This document shows, in pieces, positions 12,660 to 21,639 of a stretch of DNA of 64,000 nt (the first letter of the stretch is position 1; each line of letters opens with the position of its first letter). The position numbers and the translations under genes were made by a program. The stretch spans positions 22,549,869 through 22,613,868 of the forward strand of contig JAKZAP010000009.1 in NCBI GenBank assembly GCA_023053575.1, written 5' to 3'. This DNA is from Branchinecta lynchi (lineage: Eukaryota > Arthropoda > Branchiopoda > Anostraca > Branchinectidae). The notes under the pieces are model-generated. The model made no database searches and was not told the origin of the DNA. It was given only the letters and a program-made list of their open reading frames with translations.

Positions 12660-12832
12660 GTGAAAAACGCACCCCTACAATGTTTTAACTGTGTAATGCT
12701 TTATTTTGATTGCTTATTTTCTTATAACCTGTGTCTTTATGTGTTTTAGTTATTTTCTTTCATTTACTCTGCTTTTTCGAAATGGCGGGTTTTAAATGAA
12801 TTACTTACTTACTTAAATTACTGTATAATCAC
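12660..12832 (+). repeat. Non-LTR retrotransposon 3' tail with (ACTT)n
   Basis: The segment ending CGAAATGGCGGG, then AATTACTTACTTACTT, is matched by 44110-44216 (CAAAATGGCGGGTCATGAATAA, then the same ACTT tail). Two independent copies ending in the same short tandem tail indicate the 3' end of a non-LTR family. Confidence 0.6.
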
Positions 12833-13451
12833 ATTATTACGAAGTTACAGACAACGGCAGGTTCGGCAGTCCAATGCTGTGAAAGTTCGTTTACAACAAA
12901 GGATCAGTATGTCAACAGTTTTCATTGACTTTACATTTTCTAAATGGTTGTGTCGTTTTAGTAGGTATGAGTCCAAATACTAATATGATGGAGACCTATG
13001 GTATAAAAAACCCTCTAAAAATTATCATGAAAAAGCATGAAACGTTTAGACGTAAGTTGCAAGGGTTCCAACATAATTTGTCATCTTTCCTCTATGAGTT
13101 TTAAATTATTTTTATTGATTTTTCGGTTTGAAATTTTGAACTTTTAAATTTTAATGTTTTTAAAGTTTTTGTTTTAAAAGTTTTGGTAATGGTGTTGTTG
13201 TTTATTTTATTCGTTCCGATGGATTAGAGTTTGCTCTAATGTTGGTCTGTTTTTGAGTATTTATATAATCATTAATTTTACTATCATCAATTTTGGTGGA
13301 TCAAAAGAAACATCGTCATCATCATCATTACTGTATAATGACCTTATTACGATGTTACAGACAACGGTAGGTTCGGCAGTCCAATGCTGTGAAAATTCGT
13401 TTACAACAAAGTATCAGTATGTAAACAGTTTTCACAGAGTTTTCATTGACG
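12829..13451. repeat. Direct duplication flanking ~400 bp, next to exon
   Basis: About 12829-12925 and 13327-13451 are near-identical (TTCGGCAGTCCAATGCTGTG in both), 498 bp apart. The right copy ends just below the host exon at 13480. The intervening DNA is AT-rich with no gene seen. Confidence 0.75.
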
Positions 13452-13479
13452 AAAACTTCGTTCAGGGAAAAAAACTTAC

Positions 13480-13629
13480 TTGCAGTGGGGATCCTCTCCC
13501 CAGAACCGACTCCAGCAGCGACACCAGCGTAAGTCACTTGATTCGGGTCTGAATTTTGTCCCAGACCTCCGACCTTGCTTGTTGTGATGTAAAAGGGGTG
13601 GTATTCTGCTGGATTCGTCTTATCGCTCC
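13480..13629 (-). CDS. Skeletor-like DOMON protein, exon 5 of those visible
   Basis: Minus strand, opened by a T-rich tract and CAG at 13630 and closed by a GTAAGT donor below 13480. The 150 bases give 49 whole codons plus two bases at the start and one at the end. The two bases complete the G left by exon 4, and the last A completes a codon with exon 6. The protein includes HPFYITTSKVGG, a close match to the HPFYIT-x-GG signature of Skeletor-type proteins, and a GVAAGVGSGERIPTA stretch that normally precedes GRLC, as it does here. Confidence 0.88.
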
Positions 13630-14251
13630 CTGAAAAAAAAGATGAATACCAAATGCTGTGAAAGCCAATAGAGCGTAAAAGCATTACGGTTCATTTCTTT
13701 TAAATATTACACGTAACTATTCCTATTCAATAAAATGTGAATACGAAATATGCGTAGAAGCCTTACAGCAATTCATTTTTTATCTTGCACTGCTTCCAAA
13801 CTCTATATAACTATTCGAAAACCCTTGAAATCCCAAGACGGGCAGTCCTTTGATCATATTTGATACGTGCAAAACGGATACGGTCACTGAATTTTATTAG
13901 AACTATATTTCCACCCTTCTTGGCAAGGGTCCTCTTGAGGCTCAAAGACGCTCAAGTTGGAAAATGAACTTTGAAAAAAAATTAAAGATTCTTCCTTAAA
14001 TATCCGATTTTGTGAATTTCTTCTTTGAAAACTGGTTCGAGTTAAGCATTTCATGTTGGACACAGCTACTGTTTTTGCTGTGCGACATCAGCCAAGAAGG
14101 GTTGAAATATAGCTCTAATAAATTTAGCTGCCTTCCGATGAAAAATTTATCTCAAAATAGTACTATGAAGTAGTAAAAAAAGCTGCATGCAGTACTAACG
14201 ATGCTACTACAGGCTTCTACTTCAAGGCTACCGTGGTACTGCATACTACTA

Positions 14252-14317
14252 TAGATAGATAGATAGATAGATAGATGGATAGATAGATAGATGGATAGAT
14301 GGATAGATAGATAGATG

Positions 14318-14415
<98 letters not shown>

Positions 14416-14416
14416 C

Positions 14417-14467
<51 letters not shown>
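14252..14467. repeat. (GATA)n microsatellite
   Basis: About 54 copies of the 4-base unit GATA, with a few GATG and one GACA variant in the first half. The very long open frame of repeating SIYL on the minus strand is produced by this repeat and is not a gene. Confidence 0.95.
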
Positions 14468-14468
<1 letters not shown>

Positions 14469-14477
14469 CAGTGTATT

Positions 14478-14756
14478 TCAAAAGCCTACGGGCCATATAC
14501 ACAAACAAACAAAAACAAAAATATAAATTAAACGAACAGACTCCTTCTTAACTCTTAAAGATTTATTTATGTACACGCCCACTCGAGTAGTAACGGTAGG
14601 GTTAGTATTGCTCATAATTTCAGGAAGGGATGAAATCACACCCTCTAGATAAATTTTCCTAAAATCAGAAAGTTTCGGGCATCTACGGAGGAAATGGTCC
14701 AAATTTTCTTCCTCCTTCTCACAAAGTAGGCAAGCATACCTCCCATCAGGAACCAC
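14478..14756 (-). pseudogene. Non-LTR RT C-terminal zinc-knuckle fragment
   Basis: Minus-strand reading contains CLLCEKEEENLDHFLRRCP, the C-x2-C...H...C pattern typical of the C-terminal end of RT polyproteins of L2/CR1/Jockey-like retrotransposons. No RT core is present. It sits beside the GATA tract inside the MITE. It is an isolated, decayed 3' piece. Confidence 0.65.
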
Positions 14757-15022
14757 ACTACCTCTCTCAAAAACCTTCTGTCTGCTCTGAATTGGAAGGC
14801 AGTTAATGCTACTATTGGCAAGACTGGATGCTACTACGGCATGACAAGATGCTACTGGATACTATTACATAAGAATGGATCAGTCTGAGGCCCATTAAAT
14901 GATAGTATTCTTTGCTACTACATAGTATTACATGCAACGTTTTCGTACTACTACCAAATTACTACGCAAGCTACAAATTTTTCATCGGGTTGTGCGTTTT
15001 GCACCGTCAAAGATGATTGGAA

Positions 15023-15317
15023 GAGCGTGGTCCACCCTTCTAACAATAGTTACTATTTCCGTTCCATCCTCACGAAAAGTTACTATGCTGACCGTTCCAA
15101 CCTTCTCGAAATAGTAACTAATAGTTACTATTTGCTTACCATGCTCGGGAGCGTGGTAAGCGTAGTAACTACGCATCTCTGGAACGTGATTGGTCGGATT
15201 CGCCCGTGGCATGATATTCTGCTGGAAAATAGAAAAATCGTTCCAGCCTTGACGGCAGAAAGCCAGAATTCGTGACGTCATGCGTAGTAATTACGGTAAA
15301 TAGGGCGGAACACGCTC
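15023..15317. mobile_element. MITE, GAGCGTGTTCCACC family, copy 2
   Basis: Inverted ends GAGCGTGGTCCACCCTTC and GGCGGAACACGCTC. The internal order matches copy 1, including TTCGTGACGTCATGCGTAGT near the right end. Confidence 0.8.
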
Positions 15318-15479
15318 GAAGTCAGCTTAGGCTGAAGGAATATCTAACACTTTCAACAGACAACACTTGGGATGTAATTTATTGTAGTTTTGAAAATGTT
15401 AGGTATTAATGTTATGCATATTTTAAGCTAGAACTAGATCCTGCTACATTAAAAACTTGTTTCCAGCTCCGATTTAACG

Positions 15480-15860
15480 GTCTACCGATCCTTAGTAAAA
15501 ATAAACTTTTCAATAGGAGGAAAGCTGGCACGGGAGAGACTTACTTTTGACCTCTTTGCAAGTTGAAGGAGGAGGATTTGAACCACTTCCTCTTAGAGTG
15601 CCAAGAGCTTTCGCATTTGAGAGTAACATTTGTTGGGGGTGGGTTGCTATCGTTTCACCGTATCCTGAAATCTACAAACCCCAAATGTATCGTAGAGGTG
15701 TGTAAATATGTGGCTAAAGGATTCAGTCTCAGGAATGAAAGTTTAGCTTAGATTACGTAGGATAGTATTCTAGAGGTGTAATTGTTTATTTGTAAAGTGA
15801 AAACTGTATAAAATCTTGTATGGTCTTTCGGCTCAATAAACAAGCGTTATTATTATTAAT
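15480..15860 (+). pseudogene. Non-LTR retrotransposon 3' end
   Basis: Plus-strand frame 15563-15751 starts after a cysteine-containing stretch and reads LNHFLLECQELSHLR, the same H...C zinc-knuckle tail as the fragment at 14478-14756. It is followed by a 3' UTR with AATAAACAAG and a TATTATTATTA tail ending near 15858. 5'-truncated and non-functional. Confidence 0.6.
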
Positions 15861-16110
15861 GTTATGCATAACACGCATTGGCTGGAAGAGCCACCAAAAA
15901 AGCATCTGCTGACTTTTCCTATTTCATGAAAACAAACAAAAAAGTACCAAGTGTTGTTTGCTGAAACTGTGCTTCCTGGTTATAGAAAAGAATCGATTAT
16001 TACGAAGTCCCAAACATTCGAGAGAAAGGCACTAAAACACAAAAAACAGAAAAGTGGTCTAAGAAATATTGGTTATGAAGCTTCTGACCGCGAAGAAAAC
16101 AAATAATTAC

Positions 16111-16209
16111 CTGTTTCAATGATGAACGTATATGTTCTTCCTCTCTCCAACTCGAGCTCAGGGATCAGGTACCCGTTGATGTAATAGGCAAGGCCCCAGG
16201 ATGGGTGAC
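16111..16209 (-). CDS. Skeletor-like DOMON protein, exon 4 of those visible
   Basis: Minus strand, CTCTTTCCAG acceptor above 16209 and CAG|GTAATT donor below 16111. The 99 bases give 32 codons plus two leading bases and one trailing base, in phase with both neighbours. The peptide HPSWGLAYYING...ELERGRTYTFIIET is the WGxAxYING / RGxTYTF block found just after the DOMON domain in Skeletor-type proteins. The Polinton lies in the intron between this exon and the one at 34.2 kb. Confidence 0.9.
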
Positions 16210-16548
16210 CTGGAAAGAGCGAAAGCATTTCAAGTATTTCTAAAGATGGTATGTCGAGACCCCAAATGTCACTGTCTCTGGAAATAAGTAAATTGGCTCT
16301 TCCCACTTATTATTTTCATTCCACGACCGTTACTTATGATGGTCGAAAAAGTCCGCTATTTCGAAAAAGTCGACTATTTCGAAAGTCAGCAAAAATAAAC
16401 TATGCATACAGAAAGGTATTGACGGCAAAAAAAGAAGAAAAATACACTGAAAGGAAAGAAAGAGAAAACGGAAGGAAATAATAGACAAAAACACAGAAGA
16501 ATTATTAAAAAAATTTCATTTATTTTTTTATCAAGGTTAACTATAGAG

Positions 16549-17064
16549 AACAAGACCAAAGGTTTCGATGGGATCCCAAAAATTCAATATCTGATCCAGA
16601 CAACTGGGTCTTGTATTAGCCAGATCCAGCCATCGCCTGACTCCTTGAACATTTTTACAATTAAAATTCAGAAACAGATTAAGGCCAAATAGCTAATCAC
16701 CTGAGAAAACCAAGTTCAGATATGAATTCAGCATGTGTGTTTACCCCTATAAGTCATATCTGTTTTGACGAAAACTTCCTGCCACTTCTGCCAATTTCCC
16801 GGTTTCGGCCGAACTCCAGAACTATTTGTCCGGCGAAAAAAGAAAGCTCAAAGAAGAAATCAGGGTATCTTCTTTCCCCAGTAATGAACATCTAATCAAC
16901 TTCAAATTAAAATTTTGCTTATAACAAATTTTCCGATTCCAGCCGGATTCCAGCCGAACTATATGTCCGGGTAAAATATGTTTGTCACACAGGGACTCAG
17001 CATCTCTTCTTACCACTAAATCGCTTAACTAATCAACTAGAAATAAAACTTTAACTTCCAACAG
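16549..17064. repeat. GGGATCCCAAAA repeat, left half (split by the Polinton)
   Basis: Starts AACAAGACCAAAGG-TTTCGATGGGATCCC and continues with units containing CCGG(A)TTCCxGxCGAACTA...GTCCGGGTAAAA and CATCTAATCAACTTCAAAT. The right half continues at 30720-31348. Intact relatives: 40646-41788 and 52569-53332. Confidence 0.85.
17059..17064. repeat. Polinton target site duplication, left
   Basis: CAACAG, repeated exactly at 30714-30719. Six bases is the duplication length characteristic of Polintons. Joining the flanks across one copy restores the uninterrupted host repeat as seen in its other copies. Confidence 0.9.
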
Positions 17065-17635
17065 AGTAGTTATATAAAGGGGGTTCTGGCTCACCCTCCC
17101 CCCAATTTCAAAACCCCATTTTAACATCAATTTCTTAAATTTTAACATCCTTTTTACCAAATTATCCCCCTTTTTAAGAACATTTTTATTTTCTTACTTC
17201 CAAAATAAAGGATACAAGAAATGAGAAATATTACCCTTTACTACATAGAAAATACTACAATATACACTACTTTTTTTTTTTTTTACATTTTTCATTTTTT
17301 ATTCAAATATTACTGAGTAAACAGTTCTAAATCCACATATGTTTCTTTGTTCTTGTTTTCGCGTACAATAGGCTGCAAAACCAGATTTTTCTTTAAAAGT
17401 AATTCGTTAGCAATGGCATTATATTTCTGAGTTATAAACAAATCACAGGGTTTGTCATTATGATTAATAACTACAACCAACTTATCACCATATTTTGTCT
17501 TAGCAATTCTCATTTTAACAATAGTATATTTCAATCCTAGAACTAGTTCTTCTTTCCTGATTGTCTCATTGTATTTATTCATTCTGATTGTATTCAAGAC
17601 ATTAATTAGGGGATGATTTTATTAAATAAAAATCC
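17065..17635. repeat. Polinton left terminal inverted repeat (571 bp)
   Basis: Inverse of 30127-30713. The pairing runs from the outer AGTAGTTATATAAAGG to the inner AATAAAAATCC. It differs by a net 16-bp loss here (around 17600-17612), a few substitutions, and small changes in the T/A run near 17270-17300. The repeat contains most of a gene. Confidence 0.95.
17310..17600 (-). pseudogene. TIR-borne gene, left copy, start codon lost
   Basis: Same protein as the right-TIR gene at 30160-30468, from residues LNTIRMNKYNET to the stop, with one visible substitution (V for A in the KKNLVLQ stretch). The 16-bp deletion beside 17600 removes the ATG and the first codons, together with the ATAAATGG initiator. 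The frame upstream has no in-frame ATG before the deletion scar. The next internal ATG is MNKYNET, which would shorten the product by about 12 residues. Expression is therefore doubtful. Confidence 0.8.
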
Positions 17636-17804
17636 CAATCGCTTTGAAACATCTGGTAATAGAAACCAACCACGTTTATCACATAAATGCGATAGATACA
17701 AACGCAGTACTGAGTTTGCATGATGATATGATGATTACCGATTTTGAACTTAATAAAATATTTTTGCAAAACCCCACACCCCCAGACTTTGAAAATTAAG
17801 AGGT

Positions 17805-18100
17805 GTGATGTTGGTACACCCCGATTGGTGTAGTGTTTGTGGTGATGTGGTCTTAGTCTGGGGGGCCCTGAACGGGGAACCCGCAAGTTTTTATTACCAT
17901 CCCACTATCGACAAACAGAAACTGCGGTCAGTGGGATTCGAAGGTCTGAATGGCGATGAGTCAACGCTCGGCCAAGCGTTTGAACCATTACGCCAAGGGT
18001 CCTTGTTCAATACGCAAAAGTTTCCGAGTTAGATGAGATTGTGTTAGTCACGCCGGAGACTGTAATTACATCGCAAATTGACGGCGAGAACTTTGAATGA
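17805..18100 (+). pseudogene. Unrecognised GC-rich coding-like stretch with one frame break
   Basis: This part of the Polinton is clearly richer in G and C than its neighbours. A frame from ATG 17805 runs to a stop at about 18030 and includes CGDVVLVWGALNGEPASF. Near 18022-18026 a second frame takes over without gap and runs to TGA 18098-18100 (EIVLVTPETVITSQIDG inside it). Two consecutive well-formed frames suggest one ancestral gene with a single indel. I recognise no family. It lacks the TAAATG start used by the other genes. It could be a captured accessory gene, or a fragment of something inserted earlier. Confidence 0.4.
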
Positions 18101-18174
18101 CGCAGCTCATTAATGCGCGTATGAAATAAAGATCTGTTTGACAGTTAGGAAACAATATTCAGTATAGCAATAGA

Positions 18175-18592
18175 CTATATGTTTGGTAATTTCTCTTGAC
18201 TTTTTATAGATTTATTACAATATTTATAGCCATTCAGACGGACTTGTTTCATGTATTTTTCGCGAGGAAAAAATCGAAAGGTTTTACGCATCTCTGTTTC
18301 TCTCTGAATTACCTCCTCAATTGTTAATTGTCCACATTTTAGCATTGACAACAACTCAGTATAAAAATTGTAATTTGTCCTAAATTCTGCTTTTCTATCA
18401 GCAATGCTTAACTGCTTTTCAATTATTTCGATGATGACAGCACCCAAACTTAAAGAAGCTAACGGTAGCACTAGAAACGCAGACATTCCTGCTGCCGAAA
18501 AGAGGAATGGATAAAAGTAAGCTATTACTTATACGATTGTAGTACTTGTAACTGCGACGGTAAACATACATTTTCTTTTCTAATTCTTCCAT
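18175..18592 (-). pseudogene. Two-TM membrane protein, SLATT-like, frameshifted
   Basis: Read leftwards. A TAATAAATGG start gives ATG at 18592 and a basic, tyrosine-rich N-terminus (MEELEKKMYVYRRSYKYY), followed by a hydrophobic helix. That frame runs off near 18497-18505, in a CTTTTC run. The adjacent frame then gives a second hydrophobic helix (FLVLPLASLSLGAVIIEI), a charged helical segment with DRKAEFRTNYNFYTELL, and a stop at 18175. Arrangement (basic helix, two TMs, charged helix with R..Y....Y..L) resembles SLATT membrane effectors. That is an inference from the pattern only. It diverges from polB across about 310 bp of shared upstream DNA. Confidence 0.55.
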
Positions 18593-18903
18593 TTATTATA
18601 TAATAAAATTGTTTCGAAAAATTATTTGACTGAATGAAAGCTTCGCGATTCGGAATACATCTGCCACCTGCTAAACTGTACGGAATCTTTCTTGACTGAT
18701 CGGAGAGAATCTAGATAGCGCTTGCTCCTTGAAACACAAAACACATCTGCTATCTACGGAACTCTACTGAAACTTTCTTGACTGATCGGAGAGAATCTAG
18801 ATAGCACTTGCTCTGTGAAACGCATACTGAAACCAGTGCTTTTCTTTACGACTGAGAAAACTCAGACGGGAGAAATTCATTAATAAAAATGTTCCCCTAT
18901 TAA
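18593..18903. promoter_or_regulatory. Divergent intergenic region with a direct repeat
   Basis: Lies between the minus-strand membrane gene and plus-strand polB. A 48-bp segment, TTTCTTGACTGATCGGAGAG through CTTG-CTC-TGAAAC, occurs at 18688-18735 and again at 18774-18821 with only a few differences, offset 86 bp. A looser ACATCTGC match extends the unit upstream. Position and repetition suggest a shared control region, or possibly a replication or packaging signal. No protein is encoded. Confidence 0.55.
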
Positions 18904-21639
18904 ATGATGAATACTGCAGAGGTTATTCAGCTTTGTAAAAAGGTTATATCAAACAACAAAGCGGTTATACGAAGGTTACCGCAATACCAAATTAATGAAC
19001 TAAGGACTTATGCGAAAATTAAAAAAATAAAAACAAGTGGAGCTAAGAAACATGAAATAACAAATAGTATAATAAACCATCTTGATAAGTATATTTTAAT
19101 AGCTGAAGAAAAAATTAATATTGAACGCAGAAACGAAAGAATCCATAAGAACAGACCATCAGACTACAAGCCAGAACCGAAATTACGAATCATTCTGGAA
19201 GATGAGATTAAAGAAAATAATATCACCATTACAAAACTAAAACAAGAATACAATGATAACAAAGAAAAAGAGACAAGTGAATTAAAGAAATTTCTGAAAA
19301 ACAAGAACCTATCAACTCGCGGAAACCGAGAAGAAGTACTAAAAAGAGTTGGAGAAAACTATAATAATATTATTACCAAACATAAAGATTCCGTACAGAA
19401 AAATAGAGATATCATAAGAGATCAAACAGAAAGACGTGATAACAGTAGACAGAAACCAATTGGTTTATCAACTCTCTTCATAAATAAGAAAAAAATCAAA
19501 GAAGAAAATTTAATTCCTGATCATTTATTTAGAACTGAAGAAGAACAACAACCTACTATCTCTAGGGAAAATGAGAATTTGTACACTGTAAACGTATCAG
19601 TTGAAAGCAATGGAAGAGATGAACATACTCTTATTGCTTTTGTTTTCGCAGATTTGAGACGAAGAATGAATGAACTTTATCAGTATAGAGTTCAGTTTGT
19701 AACTCGTGTTATTTTCCATCGACAGGAGAATGATGAAGAAGTAGTAGTGTATTACAACAGTACTTCTTGGATTTTAAATAAAAATAGCATTCTTACTCAT
19801 AATCATTTGAATGATAATAACAAGAGACTTAGTTCTTTAAGTAATACCCCTCGATCTGGGCTACAATTTAGTCGGTATGAAGGAATTGATTATAGGATGA
19901 CACGAATAGAATCTTACATGGGAGGAACGTTTAAAATACTGCCAGATTTCGTAAAAAATAAAAAAGCGTGCATAAATATAAAAAATTTAGATCAAAAATG
20001 CTTTCTTTGGTCCATCTTAGCACATTTATACCCAACCAAGGACAATGCTGAGAGAATTTCGAAAAATAAACAATATGAGAACGAATTTGATTTCGAAGGG
20101 GTTACCAACTTCCCAATGGATACTAAAGATATACACAAATTTGAAAATAGATACAACATTAAAATTTGTTTATTTCAAATTGATAAAGAGAAAATAATCA
20201 GAAGTCATATACTAAAAAGTACAATCAATGGCAAAACAGCTGAACATGTTATTAATTTATTGTATTTCGATAATCATTATGTACTGGTAAAGGATCTGAG
20301 CAGATTAGTTGGTCCTCAAATATCTAAAAAGAAAACAAAGACATACCTCTGCACTTATTGCGGAAGGCATTTTAAGAAGGAAGAATGCTTTGAACAACAT
20401 GAAAGTAAAAATAATTGCGAAGATCCTGATATTATAATGCCTCCTGAAGGTTCAAGTATACAATATAAAAATATTGCAAAACAAATGAAAGTACCTTATT
20501 GCATAATAGCAGACTTTGAGTCTTATAACGAAGAATACAATCAGGTAAACGGAAAGAAAACAATAAAAGTGGCCAAACAGAAACCATTTGCTTACGGATT
20601 TCAGGTATGCTGTTCCTTTGATACAAACCAGAACAAATACTATGACTATTTCGGTGAAGACGCTGCAGAAAATTTTGTTAAAACCGTTACAAAAGTATCC
20701 ACAGAAATTGCAAACAAATATGAAAGCAGACAAAGAAACCATACTTATACCAATGAAGAAATTACCGAAAAATGGAAAAATCTAACGAATAAGACTTGTC
20801 ACATCTGTACAACTGAAATTACTGAAAATCCTCACTTTGATCACGACCACATGACAGGAGAAGATAGGGGATTTGCTCATGCTGAATGTAATATGAAATA
20901 CAGGATTCCTAGGCATATCCCGGTAGTAATGCACAATTTATCAAAATATGACTCTCATTTATTTGTTAGAGAATTGATATCTGATAACGGAATTTTTGAA
21001 AGTGCAGAAAGTTTCATCTCATTCTCGAAATCAATAAGTATTACAAAAGCGGATACGGAAATAAAATATGAGATCCGGTTTATAGATTCAATTAGATTTA
21101 TGGCTTCATCTTTAGACAAACTATCAGCAAATTTAGCAACATGTTATTGCAAAGTACCTTGTAATCATCTAAGACAGAATTTCAAATTCACATCTAACAG
21201 TTTCAAAAATGACGATGAATTCAAAGAAATAATTAAAAAAGGGGTGTATCCCTATGAATTCGTAGACAATTTCGATAAAATGAATTGTACAAAGTTACCA
21301 CCAATAGAAAGCTTTTATTCTAGGTTGACGGGGAAAGGTATTGACAAAAGTGATTATAAAAGAGCGGTATCTATATGGAAGCAATTTAACTGTGAAACAT
21401 TACTTGATTATACCAAGTTTTACCTAAAAAGTGATGTGTTAATTCTATCAGACGTTGTGGAGAATTTCAGGAACGTTTGTATACGGAATTATGATTTGGA
21501 TCCACTTCATTACTTCTCAGCTCATGGGTTGACATGGGATTCTTTCTTAAAGCATTCAAAAGTAGAACTACCGCTATTCTCGACGGAAGACATGTATACA
21601 TTCATTGAAAAGGGAATAAGAGTGTATCCCAATGTATAA
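18904..21639 (+). CDS. polB: Protein-primed DNA polymerase B, N-terminal and exonuclease part
   Basis: Starts at ATGATG on a CTATTAAATG initiator. Two SAP-like helix-turn-helices come first (about residues 28-60 and 124-151, the latter with ELKKFLKNKNLSTRG). Next are a region typical of long Polinton polymerases (CFLWSILAHLYP), a C2H2-like finger (CTYCGRHFK...H...C, about 482-504), Exo I (IADFES, ~535), a treble-clef insert like endonuclease VII (CHIC...DHDHMTGEDRG...CN, ~628-660), Exo II (HNLSKYDSHLF) and Exo III (YLKSDVLILSDV, ~839). The enzyme replicates the element from a terminal-protein primer and proofreads. The frame ends early after EKGIR because of a one-base frame break near 21621-21626. 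The rest is in the next entry. Confidence 0.93.
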   Translation: MMNTAEVIQLCKKVISNNKAVIRRLPQYQINELRTYAKIKKIKTSGAKKHEITNSIINHLDKYILIAEEKINIERRNERIHKNRPSDYKPEPKLRIILEDEIKENNITITKLKQEYNDNKEKETSELKKFLKNKNLSTRGNREEVLKRVGENYNNIITKHKDSVQKNRDIIRDQTERRDNSRQKPIGLSTLFINKKKIKEENLIPDHLFRTEEEQQPTISRENENLYTVNVSVESNGRDEHTLIAFVFADLRRRMNELYQYRVQFVTRVIFHRQENDEEVVVYYNSTSWILNKNSILTHNHLNDNNKRLSSLSNTPRSGLQFSRYEGIDYRMTRIESYMGGTFKILPDFVKNKKACINIKNLDQKCFLWSILAHLYPTKDNAERISKNKQYENEFDFEGVTNFPMDTKDIHKFENRYNIKICLFQIDKEKIIRSHILKSTINGKTAEHVINLLYFDNHYVLVKDLSRLVGPQISKKKTKTYLCTYCGRHFKKEECFEQHESKNNCEDPDIIMPPEGSSIQYKNIAKQMKVPYCIIADFESYNEEYNQVNGKKTIKVAKQKPFAYGFQVCCSFDTNQNKYYDYFGEDAAENFVKTVTKVSTEIANKYESRQRNHTYTNEEITEKWKNLTNKTCHICTTEITENPHFDHDHMTGEDRGFAHAECNMKYRIPRHIPVVMHNLSKYDSHLFVRELISDNGIFESAESFISFSKSISITKADTEIKYEIRFIDSIRFMASSLDKLSANLATCYCKVPCNHLRQNFKFTSNSFKNDDEFKEIIKKGVYPYEFVDNFDKMNCTKLPPIESFYSRLTGKGIDKSDYKRAVSIWKQFNCETLLDYTKFYLKSDVLILSDVVENFRNVCIRNYDLDPLHYFSAHGLTWDSFLKHSKVELPLFSTEDMYTFIEKGIRVYPNV

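Larger units (their letters stand above)
14135..14990. mobile_element. MITE, CCCGATGAAAAATTT family, enlarged by a microsatellite and an RT fragment
   Basis: Ends CCGATGAAAAATTT and AAATTTTTCATCGGG. Between them the normal body is interrupted by a long GATA microsatellite (14252-14467) and a non-LTR fragment (14468 to about 14800). It is itself inserted in the hairpin element at 13860-15012, so three insertion layers are visible. Confidence 0.75.
13860..15012. repeat. Hairpin element split by a nested MITE
   Basis: The left arm (GTGCAAAACGGATACGG, then TTATTAGAACTATATTTCC and GGCAAGGGTCCTCTTGAGGC) is at 13860-13945. The right arm (AAGAAGGGTTGAAATATAGC...) begins at 14093, breaks at 14134, and resumes after the MITE at 14991 with TTTTGCACCGTCAAAG. 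It belongs to the family at 117-327 and 4543-4684. Confidence 0.65.

Noticed and set aside
14152..14508. Long open frame of repeating SIYL residues on the minus strand
   Set aside because: Produced entirely by the GATA microsatellite.
17602..17886. 94-codon minus-strand frame near the left TIR
   Set aside because: No TAAATG start, no recognisable sequence, and it overlaps the TIR edge and the GC-rich stretch.
20432..20742. Hydrophobic minus-strand frames opposite polB
   Set aside because: Antisense of the exonuclease region, without initiator motif.
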